From UBA5018 sp044375975 (GTDB taxonomy: Bacteria > Cyanobacteriota > Cyanobacteriia > PCC-6307 > Cyanobiaceae), in NCBI GenBank assembly GCA_044375975.1, contig JBILLQ010000007.1, forward strand, positions 10,721 to 74,720: DNA of 64,000 bases. Reading direction: 5' to 3'. How positions within the stretch are numbered: the first letter of the stretch is position 1; every line of letters starts with the position of its first letter. Position numbers and translations under genes: made by a program. The notes beneath the pieces were generated by a model. It had not been told where the DNA came from, ran no database searches, and saw only the letters and a program-made list of their open reading frames with translations. This document shows positions 1-7,951 of this stretch, one piece after another.

Positions 1-2
1 TG

Positions 3-299
3 GTGATGGGTAACATCTATTCGCTACATCATAGCGAAAATCTCTATCCAAATCCCAGTGAGTTTCGGCCAGAGCGTTTTCTGGAGCGCCAGTATTCTCC
101 CTATGAATACATGCCATTCGGTGCTGGTGTGCGCCGCTGCATAGGGGTGGCTCTCGCCCAGATGGAGCTCAAAATCGTGCTCGGCACCCTGCTGCGAGAG
201 CATCGCTTCCGGCTCTGCAATCGGCTGCCCGTGCGGCCAGCCCGGCGCGGCGTCACCCTCGGCCACGGCAGCAGGGTGCGACTGGAGCTGCTTGCTTGA
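3..299 (+). CDS. Cytochrome P450, C-terminal part (gene runs off the left edge)
   Basis: Only the last ~99 codons are present, so the true start lies outside the window. The fragment holds the P450 PERF motif (residues ~23-26) and the heme-binding loop FGAGVRRCIG, whose cysteine (~residue 46) is the axial heme ligand. This is followed by the expected L-helix and the short C-terminal beta region. P450s are monooxygenases that use electrons from ferredoxin or a reductase; the substrate cannot be told from this end. No partner gene is visible downstream, where the next gene is on the other strand. The family call is firm and the subfamily open. Confidence 0.93.
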   Translation: MMGNIYSLHHSENLYPNPSEFRPERFLERQYSPYEYMPFGAGVRRCIGVALAQMELKIVLGTLLREHRFRLCNRLPVRPARRGVTLGHGSRVRLELLA

Positions 300-433
300 C
301 ACCGTTGATCAGGAGTATTAATTGGCACCGGCCGGCTAACGTGCTGTAGGCCCCACCAGAGTTCCAAGAAGAATGCTGATAATTGATATATTTCACACAT
401 TAATGCTTCATAAATACAAGTAATGAATATTTT

Positions 434-1585
434 TTAGCGAATTTGATAGTGCAGCCAGCGGCAGTCGATTCCGCCATTGCTCACCGGGATGCGGCGAGTG
501 GCCTTCATGCGCAGGGCGCCGGTGAGGGCTGGGTTGCCGCTCAGCAACCACAGCTGCCAGCCGCCACAGCGCTGTTTCAGCATCGCCCCCAGGTCTGCGT
601 AGAGAGCCTCCAGGTCTTCCCCCTTGCCCAAGCGCTCCCCGTAGGGAGGGTTGCATACCAATACGCCGGGGCCAGGGGGTGGCTGGAAGTCGCGGCAGTC
701 GCCGGCCTGCAGCTGGATCGCAGCCGCCACCCCCGCCTGCTCCAGGTTGACCCGGGCCTGGGCCAGCACCTCGGCGTTCTGCTCCAGCCCCACCACCGGG
801 GCCAAGGGGCGGCCGTCGGCCAGGTTGCTGCTGCGGGCCAGGCAGCGGGCGGCGGCCTGCTCCTGGCTCCAGAGTTCGAGATCGAAATCCGGCCAGCCCT
901 GCAGCGAAAACTGCCGCTCCAGCCCCGGCGCCCGCCTAAGTACCATGCGCACCGCCTCAATCAGCAGGGTGCCGCTGCCGCAGAGGGGATCGGCCAGGGG
1001 CACCGAGCCATCCCAGCCGCTGAGGGCGATCAAACCTGCGGCGAGGTTTTCCTTCAAGGGGGCCAGGCCCATCGCCGCCCGGTAGCCGCGGCGGTGCAGG
1101 CTGCTGCCGCTGCCATCGAGGCTGAGGCTGGCCAGGCCGCCGCCCAAATGCAGGTGCAGGCTGCGATCGGGCTGGTCCAGGTCTATGAATGAGCGCTGGC
1201 CCAACTGCTGTCGCTGCCAGTCCACCAGGGCATTTTTCACCTGCAGGGCGCTGTAGTGGCCATGGTTGAGCCCCGGGGCGATACCGCTGGCATCGACGCG
1301 AAAACTCAGCTCCGGCGGCAGCCAGCGCGACCAGTCGACGGCCCTTTGCACGCCGCTGTACAGCTCCTCCTTGCTGCGGCAGGGGAAGCTGGCCAGTTCC
1401 CGCAGCAGTCGAAACGGCAGCCGGGCCTGCAGGTGCAGCCGATAGAAGCAGGCCAGGCTGGCTTCAAAGCGCACGGCCCGCAGCAGGGGCTGCACGGCCC
1501 TCGCCCCCAGGGCTGCGAGTTCGGCGGCGGCCGGGGCCTCCAAGCCAGGGGGCACCACGGCTATGGCGCTGAATGGGGCGGACAT
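434..1585 (-). CDS. THUMP-domain class I SAM-dependent RNA methyltransferase (RlmL N-terminal-half type)
   Basis: About 383 residues. The N-terminal part has the THUMP-like layout of the RlmL/YcbY family. The C-terminal Rossmann domain shows DPLCGSGTLLIEA (SAM-binding loop) and the catalytic NPPYGERLGKGEDL motif typical of N2-guanine RNA methyltransferases. In the family, this half methylates G2445 of 23S rRNA; no second RlmK-type domain is fused here. The ATG at 1585 (MSAPFSAIAVVPPGLE) is preferred over an upstream in-frame start that adds 19 unlike residues. It converges on the P450 gene and stands alone. The exact rRNA target is inferred. Confidence 0.88.
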   Translation of the reverse strand: MSAPFSAIAVVPPGLEAPAAAELAALGARAVQPLLRAVRFEASLACFYRLHLQARLPFRLLRELASFPCRSKEELYSGVQRAVDWSRWLPPELSFRVDASGIAPGLNHGHYSALQVKNALVDWQRQQLGQRSFIDLDQPDRSLHLHLGGGLASLSLDGSGSSLHRRGYRAAMGLAPLKENLAAGLIALSGWDGSVPLADPLCGSGTLLIEAVRMVLRRAPGLERQFSLQGWPDFDLELWSQEQAAARCLARSSNLADGRPLAPVVGLEQNAEVLAQARVNLEQAGVAAAIQLQAGDCRDFQPPPGPGVLVCNPPYGERLGKGEDLEALYADLGAMLKQRCGGWQLWLLSGNPALTGALRMKATRRIPVSNGGIDCRWLHYQIR

Positions 1586-1699
1586 CGGCGGCAACCTGCT
1601 GGTGTCAGTCAACCCCGCCGCCGCTTGGTGGGGAATACCCACCCCCCAAGGGCGCCAGGAGCTGTCAATATGAATGGGTTCGGTCTCGGCCGAACTAGG

Positions 1700-1974
1700 T
1701 GATCCACACCGGTGCTTCGGACAGCGGTTCGATTCCGCTCAGCTCCATTGAACCCCTACCCGCTTCCTGCGGGGCATTTCCGGGGCTGCAATGGTTTCGA
1801 CGGGGTATGAGGAGGGTGACTGAAGCCTGCTCGGTAAGAGCAAACACGTAACAGCGAATAACATCGTTCGTTTCTCCCGTCAAGCCGCCCCCGTGGCCGC
1901 CTGACCCTTTTAAGGGAGATGGGGTGAGGTCAGCCTTATCACCCAAATGACCCATTGGGGCCTGGAAGGGCCCC
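1700..1974 (+). ncRNA. ssrA: tmRNA, circularly permuted two-piece form: acceptor piece first, then coding piece
   Basis: Rescues stalled ribosomes by trans-translation. The 3' acceptor piece comes first (about 1700-1747). It has a T arm AGCGG-TTCGATT-CCGCT at 1723-1739, acceptor strand CAGCTCC at 1740-1746 and discriminator A at 1747; CCA is not encoded. The coding piece begins at 1782 with GGGGCTG, which pairs with CAGCTCC over 7 bp including the G3-U wobble that AlaRS recognises. A D-loop analogue GGTTTCGACGGGG and the tag reading frame follow. The 34 nt between the pieces (1748-1781) should be removed in processing. The outer ends of both pieces are estimates. Two-piece tmRNA is known from the Prochlorococcus/Synechococcus/Cyanobium group, so this places the organism there. 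Confidence 0.92.
1854..1904 (+). other. ssrA: tmRNA proteolysis-tag reading frame
   Basis: Resume codon GCG at 1854-1856, then AAT AAC ATC and onward to TGA at 1902-1904. The tag reads ANNIVRFSRQAAPVAA, ending in the hydrophobic VAA that ClpXP-type proteases recognise. It closely matches picocyanobacterial tags, which supports the tmRNA assignment independently of the structure. Confidence 0.9.
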
Positions 1975-1985
1975 TTTAATTTTGT
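1957..1985 (+). terminator. Rho-independent terminator of the tmRNA
   Basis: GGGGCC (1957-1962), a six-base loop, GGCCCC (1969-1974), then a T-rich run TTTAATTTTGTT. It sits about 50 bp after the tag stop codon on the tmRNA strand, so it either ends the precursor or forms the last hairpin of the coding piece. Confidence 0.65.
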
Positions 1986-1986
1986 T

Positions 1987-2077
1987 GGGGCAATCCCGGT
2001 GGCTGAGGCAATCCCAGTGGCTGGGACTAATCCCAGTGACTGGGGCAATGCCAGTAGCTGAGGCAATCCCAGCCCCA
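1987..2077 (+). repeat. Five imperfect 18-bp tandem repeats
   Basis: Units of the type GAGGCAATCCCAGTGGCT start at 1987, 2005, 2023 (19 bp), 2042 and 2060. They lie between the tmRNA terminator and the 3' end of the devA gene and are not inside a supported gene. No function is visible. Confidence 0.8.
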
Positions 2078-2132
2078 CCCTTACTAAAGCTTTTTAGCGG
2101 CCCTGCCCTAGACCGCCCTAAACCAAATCTCC

Positions 2133-2885
2133 CTAAACCAGTCGGCCGCCATCGAGATTCACAATTCGATCGGCGATATCCAGCACTTTGTTGTCATGGG
2201 TCACCATCACGATCGCCGCTGCTTTGCTATTAGCTAACTCACGAAACAGGGCCACGGCTTCACGGCCCGAGTCTCGATCCAGGGCGGCGGTGGGTTCATC
2301 GGCCAGCAGTAGCCGCGGCGAGGCCACCAGAGCCCGCGAGATGGCCACCCGCTGTTTCTGGCCGCCGGAGAGTTTCTCTGGGTAGTAGTAAGCCCGATCG
2401 GCCAGGCCCACTTGCATCAGCAGCTCGGCCGCCCGGGCATCCATGGCGCTGCGACCCCGCTGCAGCCAGTTGCTGTGCACTTCTAATCCCAGGCGCACAT
2501 TGGCCAGGGCGGTGAGATAGGGCAACAGGTTGTGGGCCTGGAAGATGAAACCGGCTTGACGGCGCAACTGGGTGAGCACACGGCGCTCGGCATGCAGCAG
2601 CTCCACTCCCAGGATTTTGAGGCTGCCGCTCTGGGCTGCCCGCAGGCCTCCCAGCATGGTGAGCAGGGTGGTTTTGCCCGACCCAGAGGGGCCTGTGAGG
2701 ATCACGATTTCGCCGGCATGCACCGTCAGGTTGATGTCATGGAGCACCTGCTTGGCCATGCCACCTTCCAGGAAGGCATGGTCGAGATGCTGCACCTGGA
2801 TTAATGGGGCTGGGCCGCCGTCGGCTTCCTGAGGAGCAGTGCCGCTGCTGGCATCCAAGGAGGCTGAATTGCCGTTTTGGTCCAT
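2133..2885 (-). CDS. devA: DevA-type ABC transporter ATP-binding protein
   Basis: 250 residues. Walker A GPSGSGKT (65-72), signature LSGGQKQR (172-179), Walker B LLLADEP (192-198) and the H-loop in VMVTHD are all intact, so the subunit should hydrolyse ATP. It is last in an operon with a DevC permease and a DevB adaptor, the layout of the cyanobacterial DevBCA exporter. In heterocyst formers that complex exports glycolipids with TolC; this organism seems unicellular, so the cargo is probably another lipid or amphiphile. The first ~25 residues are a low-complexity extension. Only 6 bp separate it from devC. Confidence 0.92.
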   Translation of the reverse strand: MDQNGNSASLDASSGTAPQEADGGPAPLIQVQHLDHAFLEGGMAKQVLHDINLTVHAGEIVILTGPSGSGKTTLLTMLGGLRAAQSGSLKILGVELLHAERRVLTQLRRQAGFIFQAHNLLPYLTALANVRLGLEVHSNWLQRGRSAMDARAAELLMQVGLADRAYYYPEKLSGGQKQRVAISRALVASPRLLLADEPTAALDRDSGREAVALFRELANSKAAAIVMVTHDNKVLDIADRIVNLDGGRLV

Positions 2886-2891
2886 GGCGGC

Positions 2892-4055
2892 TCAGAAAAT
2901 CTCAGCTGGATCGAGGCGGCGCAGCTTGTCGGTGGCCAGCCAGCCCGAGATGCCGCACATGGCCAGGGTGAAGCCGAATACCAATACAGCTCGGCCCACA
3001 CTCATCACCACCGCCAGTGAGGTGGCTCGGGCCAGAAAGGCGTAGAGCCCGAGCGACAAAACCAGGCTTGGCCAGAAGGCCAACACCGCCAAAATCAGAG
3101 ATTCTTGAATAATTATACTTACCACGAAGCCATCGTCGTAGCCCATGGCCTTGAGCGTGGCGTATTCACCCAGGTGATCGCTCACATCGGAATAAAGAAT
3201 CTGATACACAATAATGCCACCCACCGCCAAGCCCACGAGCACACCGAGGCCAAATATCACCCCAAATGACGTGTTGTGCCGCCAGTAATTAACCTCAACT
3301 TGGGCGATCTGGGGAATTGTAAACACCTTCACCGATGGATCCAGGAAGCTCTCCAGCGTGGCTTTCACCCGCAGCGGATCGACGCCTGGCTTCAGCTGGA
3401 TTACACCAATCTGGATGTCGTCGGCACTCTGATTGGGGAAGTAATTTTTGAAGTTGGTGGCGGAGGTGATCAGGTTGATATCGGCGGCGAAGGTAAGGCC
3501 CATGCTGAAAAGTCCATCCACCCTGGCCCTCATGCCCCCGAGCTCGGTGTCGTAGTGCCCATCGCGGCGCACCACCTGGGCCACCGCTCCAGCATTGCGT
3601 TTCGAGCGGGTATCAAAGAACAGGCTGTCGGAGCGCTCCAGCAGCCACGGATCGGCAGCGATTTCCTGGATGTTCAGGGCTGGATTTTCAGGGGCGATTC
3701 CGAAAATCAAAGCCTGTTTTTGTTGGCGGCTGTCGCGGTTCAACCATTCACTGAGGCCGACGTAGAGGGGCGCCACGTTGCGCACGCCCTCCACCCCCAG
3801 GGCCTGGCTGAGGCGGGCCCTGGGAAAATTGAGCTGTTCCCCCAGGTAGAGGTAGCGACCGCTCACCATCACCAGCTCGCCGTTCAGCCGCTGCAGGGGG
3901 CGCTTTTGGCTGTCATAGAGGCCGCCAGAGAGCCCCAGCTGGAAAAACACCAGCAGGTTTGCGAAGCTCACCCCGGCGATGGCGGCGGCCAGCCGCATGG
4001 GCCGGTGGATCGCCTGGCGCCAGGCCAGGGGGGTGCGCTGCAGCAGTTGGATCAT
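2892..4055 (-). CDS. devC: DevC-type ABC transporter permease
   Basis: About 387 residues, MacB/FtsX-like. One transmembrane helix lies near the N-terminus (AAAIAGVSFANLLVFFQLGL), followed by a large periplasmic domain and three C-terminal helices, the last starting near SVGRAVLVFGFTLAMCGISG. It forms the membrane part of the exporter with DevA and DevB. The ATG at 4055 (MIQLLQRTPLAWRQ) is chosen. A GTG at 4082 would add nine residues encoded entirely by a 13-bp triple repeat between devB and devC, so it is less likely. Family call firm, substrate unknown. Confidence 0.92.
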   Translation of the reverse strand: MIQLLQRTPLAWRQAIHRPMRLAAAIAGVSFANLLVFFQLGLSGGLYDSQKRPLQRLNGELVMVSGRYLYLGEQLNFPRARLSQALGVEGVRNVAPLYVGLSEWLNRDSRQQKQALIFGIAPENPALNIQEIAADPWLLERSDSLFFDTRSKRNAGAVAQVVRRDGHYDTELGGMRARVDGLFSMGLTFAADINLITSATNFKNYFPNQSADDIQIGVIQLKPGVDPLRVKATLESFLDPSVKVFTIPQIAQVEVNYWRHNTSFGVIFGLGVLVGLAVGGIIVYQILYSDVSDHLGEYATLKAMGYDDGFVVSIIIQESLILAVLAFWPSLVLSLGLYAFLARATSLAVVMSVGRAVLVFGFTLAMCGISGWLATDKLRRLDPAEIF

Positions 4056-4059
4056 GGCA

Positions 4060-4098
4060 CTGGCTTCACGAGCTGGCTTCACGGGCTGGCTTCACGGG
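4060..4098 (+). repeat. Three 13-bp direct repeats at the devB/devC junction
   Basis: CTGGCTTCACG recurs three times in about 39 bp. It overlaps the last codons and stop of devB (stop at 4092-4094) and the optional upstream start of devC. It looks like local slippage; an effect on translational coupling is only possible. Confidence 0.75.
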
Positions 4099-5186
4099 CT
4101 GCCGGGTGTGGAGAAGGCCGGTTGCCGGCGGCGCTGGGCTTCGATCAGCTGTTGGCGCAACCGCTGCTGCTGGCGTTTTTGCTCCGGGGTAAGCGGGTCA
4201 AACAGTACGTTAACCTGCATGTAATTGATCAAACTGGCCACAGCGGCGGCCTCGGGCTTGAGGCCAATTTTTACCTCGATCACGCGGCGATCCAGGTTCT
4301 CGCCCGCTTGGCCGGTGAATACGGTTTGGCGGCTCACCTGACGAGCAATCTCCACCACTTGGCCGGCGATGATCTTGCCCGCGAAGCCATCGGCCGTCAG
4401 CTCCACCCGCTGGCCCAACATGATGCCGGGGCGGTCTGTTTGATATACCTCGGCGATCACACCCATGCGGCTGCTGTCGCCCATCTCCACAATGCCGCTA
4501 TCGCCCACCTTGTCGCCTGGGTAGGCGTTGATCTTGAACACGGTGCCAGCAAAGGGTGCCCGGATCGTGGCCTTGGCCAGCTCGGCGCGGTCGCGCTCCA
4601 GGTTGGCCTGCTTTTCCGCTAGTTCAGCGGCCAGGGTCTGGCGGTCACCGATCGCCTGCTCCAGGTTTGCCTGGGTGGTGTTGAGAATGGTGGCGCGACG
4701 ATCGCGCAGTTCGGCACTGCTGGCCCCCTGGTCATAGAGCTGTCTGTAGCGACGCAGCTCCACCTCGGCCTGGCTTAATTCGCCCCGATTCTTGGCAATC
4801 ACACTGTCCTGGGCTGTCAGTTTGCGCTGCGCCACCGTCACGGCCGCCGCCGCCTCCCGCACGCTCTTCTCCAGGCTTACGGCGCTGTCGAGGATGGCCA
4901 AGGCCTGGCCCTTGCGCACCGTTTGGCCCTCTTTCACCAGCACCTGACGCACCGCGTCATTGCTGAGCGAACTGGGCACCGATAGCTTCACCACCCGATC
5001 CAGCGGTTCCACCCTGCCCAGGGCGGCGATTCGCCGCGGCAGCAGGGTTTGTTGACGCTGGATTTGCTCCAGCCGGCGCTGGCGCTCCTGGCCGATCCAG
5101 CCCATGGTCACCAGACCTCCTGCCACCAACACCACCAGCCCCACCAGCAGGCGACGGCGACGCGAGGGGGGCTGCTGGACGGTCAT
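4092..5186 (-). CDS. devB: DevB-type HlyD-family membrane fusion protein
   Basis: 364 residues. One N-terminal membrane helix (LLVGLVVLVAGGLVTMGWI) follows a basic RRRRLL stretch. Then comes a biotinyl-lipoyl half-motif, a long alpha-hairpin coiled coil (about 110-215) rich in Gln/Glu/Arg, the second lipoyl half (ATIRAPFAGTVFKINAYPGD) and a beta-barrel domain. This is the periplasmic adaptor that links a DevAC pump to a TolC-type outer-membrane channel. First gene of devBCA on the minus strand. A strong hairpin lies 7 bp upstream of its ATG and no clear Shine-Dalgarno sequence is seen. Confidence 0.93.
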   Translation of the reverse strand: MTVQQPPSRRRRLLVGLVVLVAGGLVTMGWIGQERQRRLEQIQRQQTLLPRRIAALGRVEPLDRVVKLSVPSSLSNDAVRQVLVKEGQTVRKGQALAILDSAVSLEKSVREAAAAVTVAQRKLTAQDSVIAKNRGELSQAEVELRRYRQLYDQGASSAELRDRRATILNTTQANLEQAIGDRQTLAAELAEKQANLERDRAELAKATIRAPFAGTVFKINAYPGDKVGDSGIVEMGDSSRMGVIAEVYQTDRPGIMLGQRVELTADGFAGKIIAGQVVEIARQVSRQTVFTGQAGENLDRRVIEVKIGLKPEAAAVASLINYMQVNVLFDPLTPEQKRQQQRLRQQLIEAQRRRQPAFSTPGSP

Positions 5187-5193
5187 GGGGGTG

Positions 5194-5223
5194 AGCTGCT
5201 AGCGAGAAGCTAGGCAGCTTTTT
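5194..5223 (+). promoter_or_regulatory. Hairpin with T-run just upstream of devB
   Basis: AGCTGC-TAGC (5194-5203), loop GAGAA, GCTA-G-GCAGCT (5209-5219), then TTTTT on the plus strand. On the plus strand it has intrinsic-terminator form, but no plus-strand gene precedes it. On the minus strand it falls in the devB leader, 7 nt before the start codon, where it could affect ribosome access. Role inferred. Confidence 0.45.
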
Positions 5224-5395
5224 GGGGCCGGATATCCGCTCAGACGCCAAAACCTGCTTCGATCTGCTTCGATCTGCTGCATCCCTATCACTGGCGGTGG
5301 GCCTGCGTGTTTTACGTGTAGATAGGCCGGCGAGAGAGGTCCTGGCCTTGGACAGCTCGCTGATTTATGTTTTTGCCGGCACCCCTGAATTGGCC

Positions 5396-5644
5396 ATGGG
5401 AGCAGATCAAGCCTCCGAATCATTGATCGTGGATGTGACCAGGCTGAGCAGCGAGTTGCGGAGCCGGGTGGAGCAAGCGGCAGCCCACGCCGGCCTGAGC
5501 GTGAACGCGGCCTGCGAGCAGTGGCTGCGGCAGGGGCTGGAGCAGGCCGAGCAGCAGCGGGCCATCGCCGATGCCCCCGGACGCTGCTCGCTGCGCACCG
5601 GCATCTATAGCTCCGGCCCAGTGCCGCTGCCGGTGCAGCAGTAG
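5396..5644 (+). CDS. Small ribbon-helix-helix-like protein
   Basis: 82 residues from the ATG at 5396. The core SLIVDVTRLSSELRSRVEQ followed by AGLSVNAACEQWLRQGLEQ resembles the beta-strand, helix, helix layout of Arc/HicB-type ribbon-helix-helix proteins, which are often DNA-binding antitoxins or regulators. No toxin partner is adjacent. The longer reading frame upstream of 5396 has a different, unlikely composition. Moderate support only; another small helical protein is possible. Confidence 0.5.
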   Translation: MGADQASESLIVDVTRLSSELRSRVEQAAAHAGLSVNAACEQWLRQGLEQAEQQRAIADAPGRCSLRTGIYSSGPVPLPVQQ

Positions 5645-5991
5645 GGCCAGGCGGGTAGCAGATCAGAACTCCAACCCGTAGGCGATCGCTACATAAATTT
5701 CCACCCCGGCCTTGTCGAGGTCCACGCCACCGCCGCCTTCGCATTGCTGGGGTCATCACAGACCAAGGCCAGCTAGGCGGCCAGTCGGTGTAGCTGGAAC
5801 GACAGCGCCTTGATCAACACCCCCTGGCGGGCTGGCGCGAGAAGCATCGGCCGCCCAGAGGGCCCACTGATTTTCGCTGTCGCCTGAAGGCGGTTCCAGG
5901 CGGGAGCAACACAGCTGAAATCTTCCAAATTTATTTCTGGGGCATTTACCCAGTTGCGTCGCACAGTGGTTGAGTCACAAGCTCGTTATCG
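5645..5991. other. Gene-poor stretch with a possible C-terminal coding remnant
   Basis: No intact gene is supported. On the minus strand, 5663 to about 5751, a frame reads EGGGGVDLDKAGVEIYVAIAYGLEF and then a stop. This looks like a genuine protein C-terminus, but two TGA codons lie directly upstream in frame, so it is at best a gene remnant of unknown origin. A HIP1-type GCGATCGC octamer, common in cyanobacteria, occurs near 5683. Confidence 0.35.
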
Positions 5992-6156
5992 ATGCCAAAG
6001 CCAGTCTCTGAAAACACTTCCATCGCCAAGGTGACTGCTGCATCAATTTGTAACCATTGCGGCGGCAGCGGCCAGCTGCGTGTAGCATCTTGGGCCTACA
6101 AGACCTGCATGACCTGTGTGGGAACTGGCGTGATCAAGTTGGTACAGGCCTCTTGA
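5992..6156 (+). CDS. 54-residue DnaJ-type zinc-finger (CxxCxGxG) protein
   Basis: The frame ATG 5992 to TGA 6154 encodes a 54-residue protein. After ~19 residues it has CNHCGGSG and, 14 residues later, CMTCVGTG: two CxxCxGxG motifs that together form one zinc-binding finger, as in the cysteine-rich region of DnaJ. There is no J domain. Such minimal proteins occur in cyanobacteria and resemble plant BSD2-like chaperones (Rubisco assembly); that role is an inference from the family. The motif spacing is unlikely by chance. Confidence 0.8.
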   Translation: MPKPVSENTSIAKVTAASICNHCGGSGQLRVASWAYKTCMTCVGTGVIKLVQAS

Positions 6157-6643
6157 TTCAGGCTCCGGGCGGTTTCATGGGGCTATTGACACCACGGAAA
6201 CTGCTTGGATCCATGATGCTCTGGCCGCCCTGTAAAAAGTGTTTAACTCAAATCTAGCCAATACTTTAGCGGTGACATCAAATGCACATTGCCGCCAATT
6301 CTAAGCCTAATGTCGTTAAGGGAAGGGGTAAAAATTAGCTTCTTGCCTCTACTCAAGAGTGGGTAGAGATTTGAATCCAGTAGTTGTGGATCTCCGCCAT
6401 CTTTTGCGGGCTCTGGGCCAGGGCTGCCGCTCAGGCTTTTCTGGTGATGAGTGGCTGGCCTGACGCCGAGCCTTGCGAGAGTGCGGCCCCAGGCCGGTTG
6501 ATCGGCGTTTGGCGACAGCGGTAGGCCATGATTCAAGCCCAGCCCCACTGGCCCAGACGCTGCCTCCGGACACATTCCACCAAGGTGGTTTGCCTGCTAA
6601 CGCTGGGCTGGGATAAGCAGCTTGCCATTTGCCAACCCCCACC
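6157..6643. other. Intergenic stretch with no supported gene
   Basis: Reading frames here lack recognisable motifs and overlap on both strands. The left half is AT-richer than its surroundings (around 6235-6350). The right half leads into the NTF2-like gene. No clear promoter or terminator was identified. Confidence 0.4.
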
Positions 6644-7063
6644 ATGGATGCAGCTACCCTGAGCAGCCTGTTCACCAAGCCCTACGGCACTACAGCCCCC
6701 AGCGACGAACTTTGGCGCTCGCTCTATGCAGAGGATGTGCACTTTCAGGATCCAACCCAGGAGAGACAGGGCATCGAGGCCTACCTCAATGCCCAGCGAG
6801 ACCTGATCAATCGCTGTGATGACGTGTTCCTCAAACCGGGTGCGCTATCGATTCAGGCTGATTCGGCCTTTATCGAATGGGAGATGGGTTTAAAGATTAA
6901 GGGAATCGAATTCATCTACCCCGGCTGCACACGTCTTCTGTTCAATGATGAGGGTAAAATCATTGATCACCGCGACTATTTCGACTTCGTGGGACCCACT
7001 TTCGCGCCTGTGCCGCTGATCGGGGGGTTCGTGCGCTGGCTTTACTCACGATTTGTGGCTTGA
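6644..7063 (+). CDS. NTF2-like / SnoaL-like fold protein
   Basis: About 139 residues from the ATG at 6644; a TTG 15 bp upstream is the alternative. The sequence follows the cone-shaped NTF2 fold: N-terminal helix, YAEDVHFQDPTQERQGIEAY, a beta-rich centre, and the closing DEGKIIDHRDYFDFVGPTF strand pattern. The family covers isomerases, cyclases and non-catalytic ligand binders. No partner gene indicates the ligand, so only the fold can be named. It ends with an unusual hydrophobic tail (LIGGFVRWLYSRFVA). Confidence 0.8.
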   Translation: MDAATLSSLFTKPYGTTAPSDELWRSLYAEDVHFQDPTQERQGIEAYLNAQRDLINRCDDVFLKPGALSIQADSAFIEWEMGLKIKGIEFIYPGCTRLLFNDEGKIIDHRDYFDFVGPTFAPVPLIGGFVRWLYSRFVA

Positions 7064-7199
7064 TAGGGGGGGAATTGCCAGTTCGGCAACTTAACCAGCT
7101 GAAAGCCAGTGCCTATCTGGCCTGGCAATTGCCCTCCCCTGGTTGAGCCGGCAATGCAGTGGGTCACATTGCACAACCTCGCCTGGGCAGGATCAGACC

Positions 7200-7883
7200 A
7201 TGGAGTTGCATGCCGATCTCAGCCAGCGCGTGGTGCTAGACACCGCCACCCTGACCTGGTCCCCATCGCCGCTAGCGGGCGTGGAGCGGCGCATGCTCGA
7301 TCGCCTCGGCGGTGAAGTGGCCCGCGCCAGCTCGATCGTGCGCTATGCCCCCGGCAGCCGCTTCGATCGGCACTGCCATGGTGGTGGCGAAGAAATCCTG
7401 GTGCTCACGGGCACCTTTTCCGATGAACAGGGCGACTATCCAGCGGGCAGCTACCTACGCAACCCAGTCGGTTCCCAACATGCGCCGTTTAGCAACGAAG
7501 GCTGCACGATCCTGGTGAAGCTGCATCAGATGCACCCAGCTGATCAGCGGCGCCTGGTGATCGACACCCGCCATGCCGATTGGTTGCCGGGTTTGGTGCC
7601 TGGCCTGCAGGTGCTGCCGTTACATAGCTTTGGTTCGGAGCAGGTGGCCCTGGTGCGCTGGCAGCCCGGCACCGTTTTTTCAGCTCATCGCCACGCTGGT
7701 GGAGAAGAAATCTTGGTGCTTGATGGGCTGATTCAGGATGAACTGGGCAGCTATCCAGAGGGCAGCTGGCTGCGCAATCCCCCCGGCAGTGTTCACCGCC
7801 CCTGGAGCGACACAGGCTGCACGATCTGGGTAAAGACCGGACATTTGCCGGCTACTCAAGGTCCGGATGGCTCAGAAATGTGA
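7200..7883 (+). CDS. Double-cupin protein, ChrR-like cupin domains
   Basis: 227 residues from MELHADLSQRV at 7200. Two cupins lie in tandem. Each has the metal-site motif form HxHxGGEE: FDRHCHGGGEEILVLTG in the first and FSAHRHAGGEEILVLDG in the second. Each continues with the SYPEGSWLRNPPGSVHRPWS type second motif. This is the duplicated anti-ECFsigma/ChrR cupin arrangement, but the zinc anti-sigma domain of ChrR is absent and no ECF sigma gene adjoins. Probable metal-binding sensor or dioxygenase-like protein; substrate unknown. Confidence 0.87.
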   Translation: MELHADLSQRVVLDTATLTWSPSPLAGVERRMLDRLGGEVARASSIVRYAPGSRFDRHCHGGGEEILVLTGTFSDEQGDYPAGSYLRNPVGSQHAPFSNEGCTILVKLHQMHPADQRRLVIDTRHADWLPGLVPGLQVLPLHSFGSEQVALVRWQPGTVFSAHRHAGGEEILVLDGLIQDELGSYPEGSWLRNPPGSVHRPWSDTGCTIWVKTGHLPATQGPDGSEM

Positions 7884-7951
7884 GCCTGGGGATAGGTAGA
7901 TTATAATTTCACAGCCAGCAATTGCACAGCTAGTAATTATGCAATTGGCAA

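Noticed and set aside
443..1192. Plus-strand 249-codon frame
   Set aside because: Antisense shadow of the THUMP methyltransferase; Gln/Ala-rich translation typical of the opposite strand of GC-rich genes.
3276..4622. Plus-strand 448-codon frame
   Set aside because: Antisense to devC and devB, whose motifs are unambiguous; His/Ala/Gln-rich composition is a shadow pattern.
6350..6400. tRNA-like phrase GTGGGTAGAGATTTGAATCC
   Set aside because: No acceptor, D or anticodon stems can be built around it.
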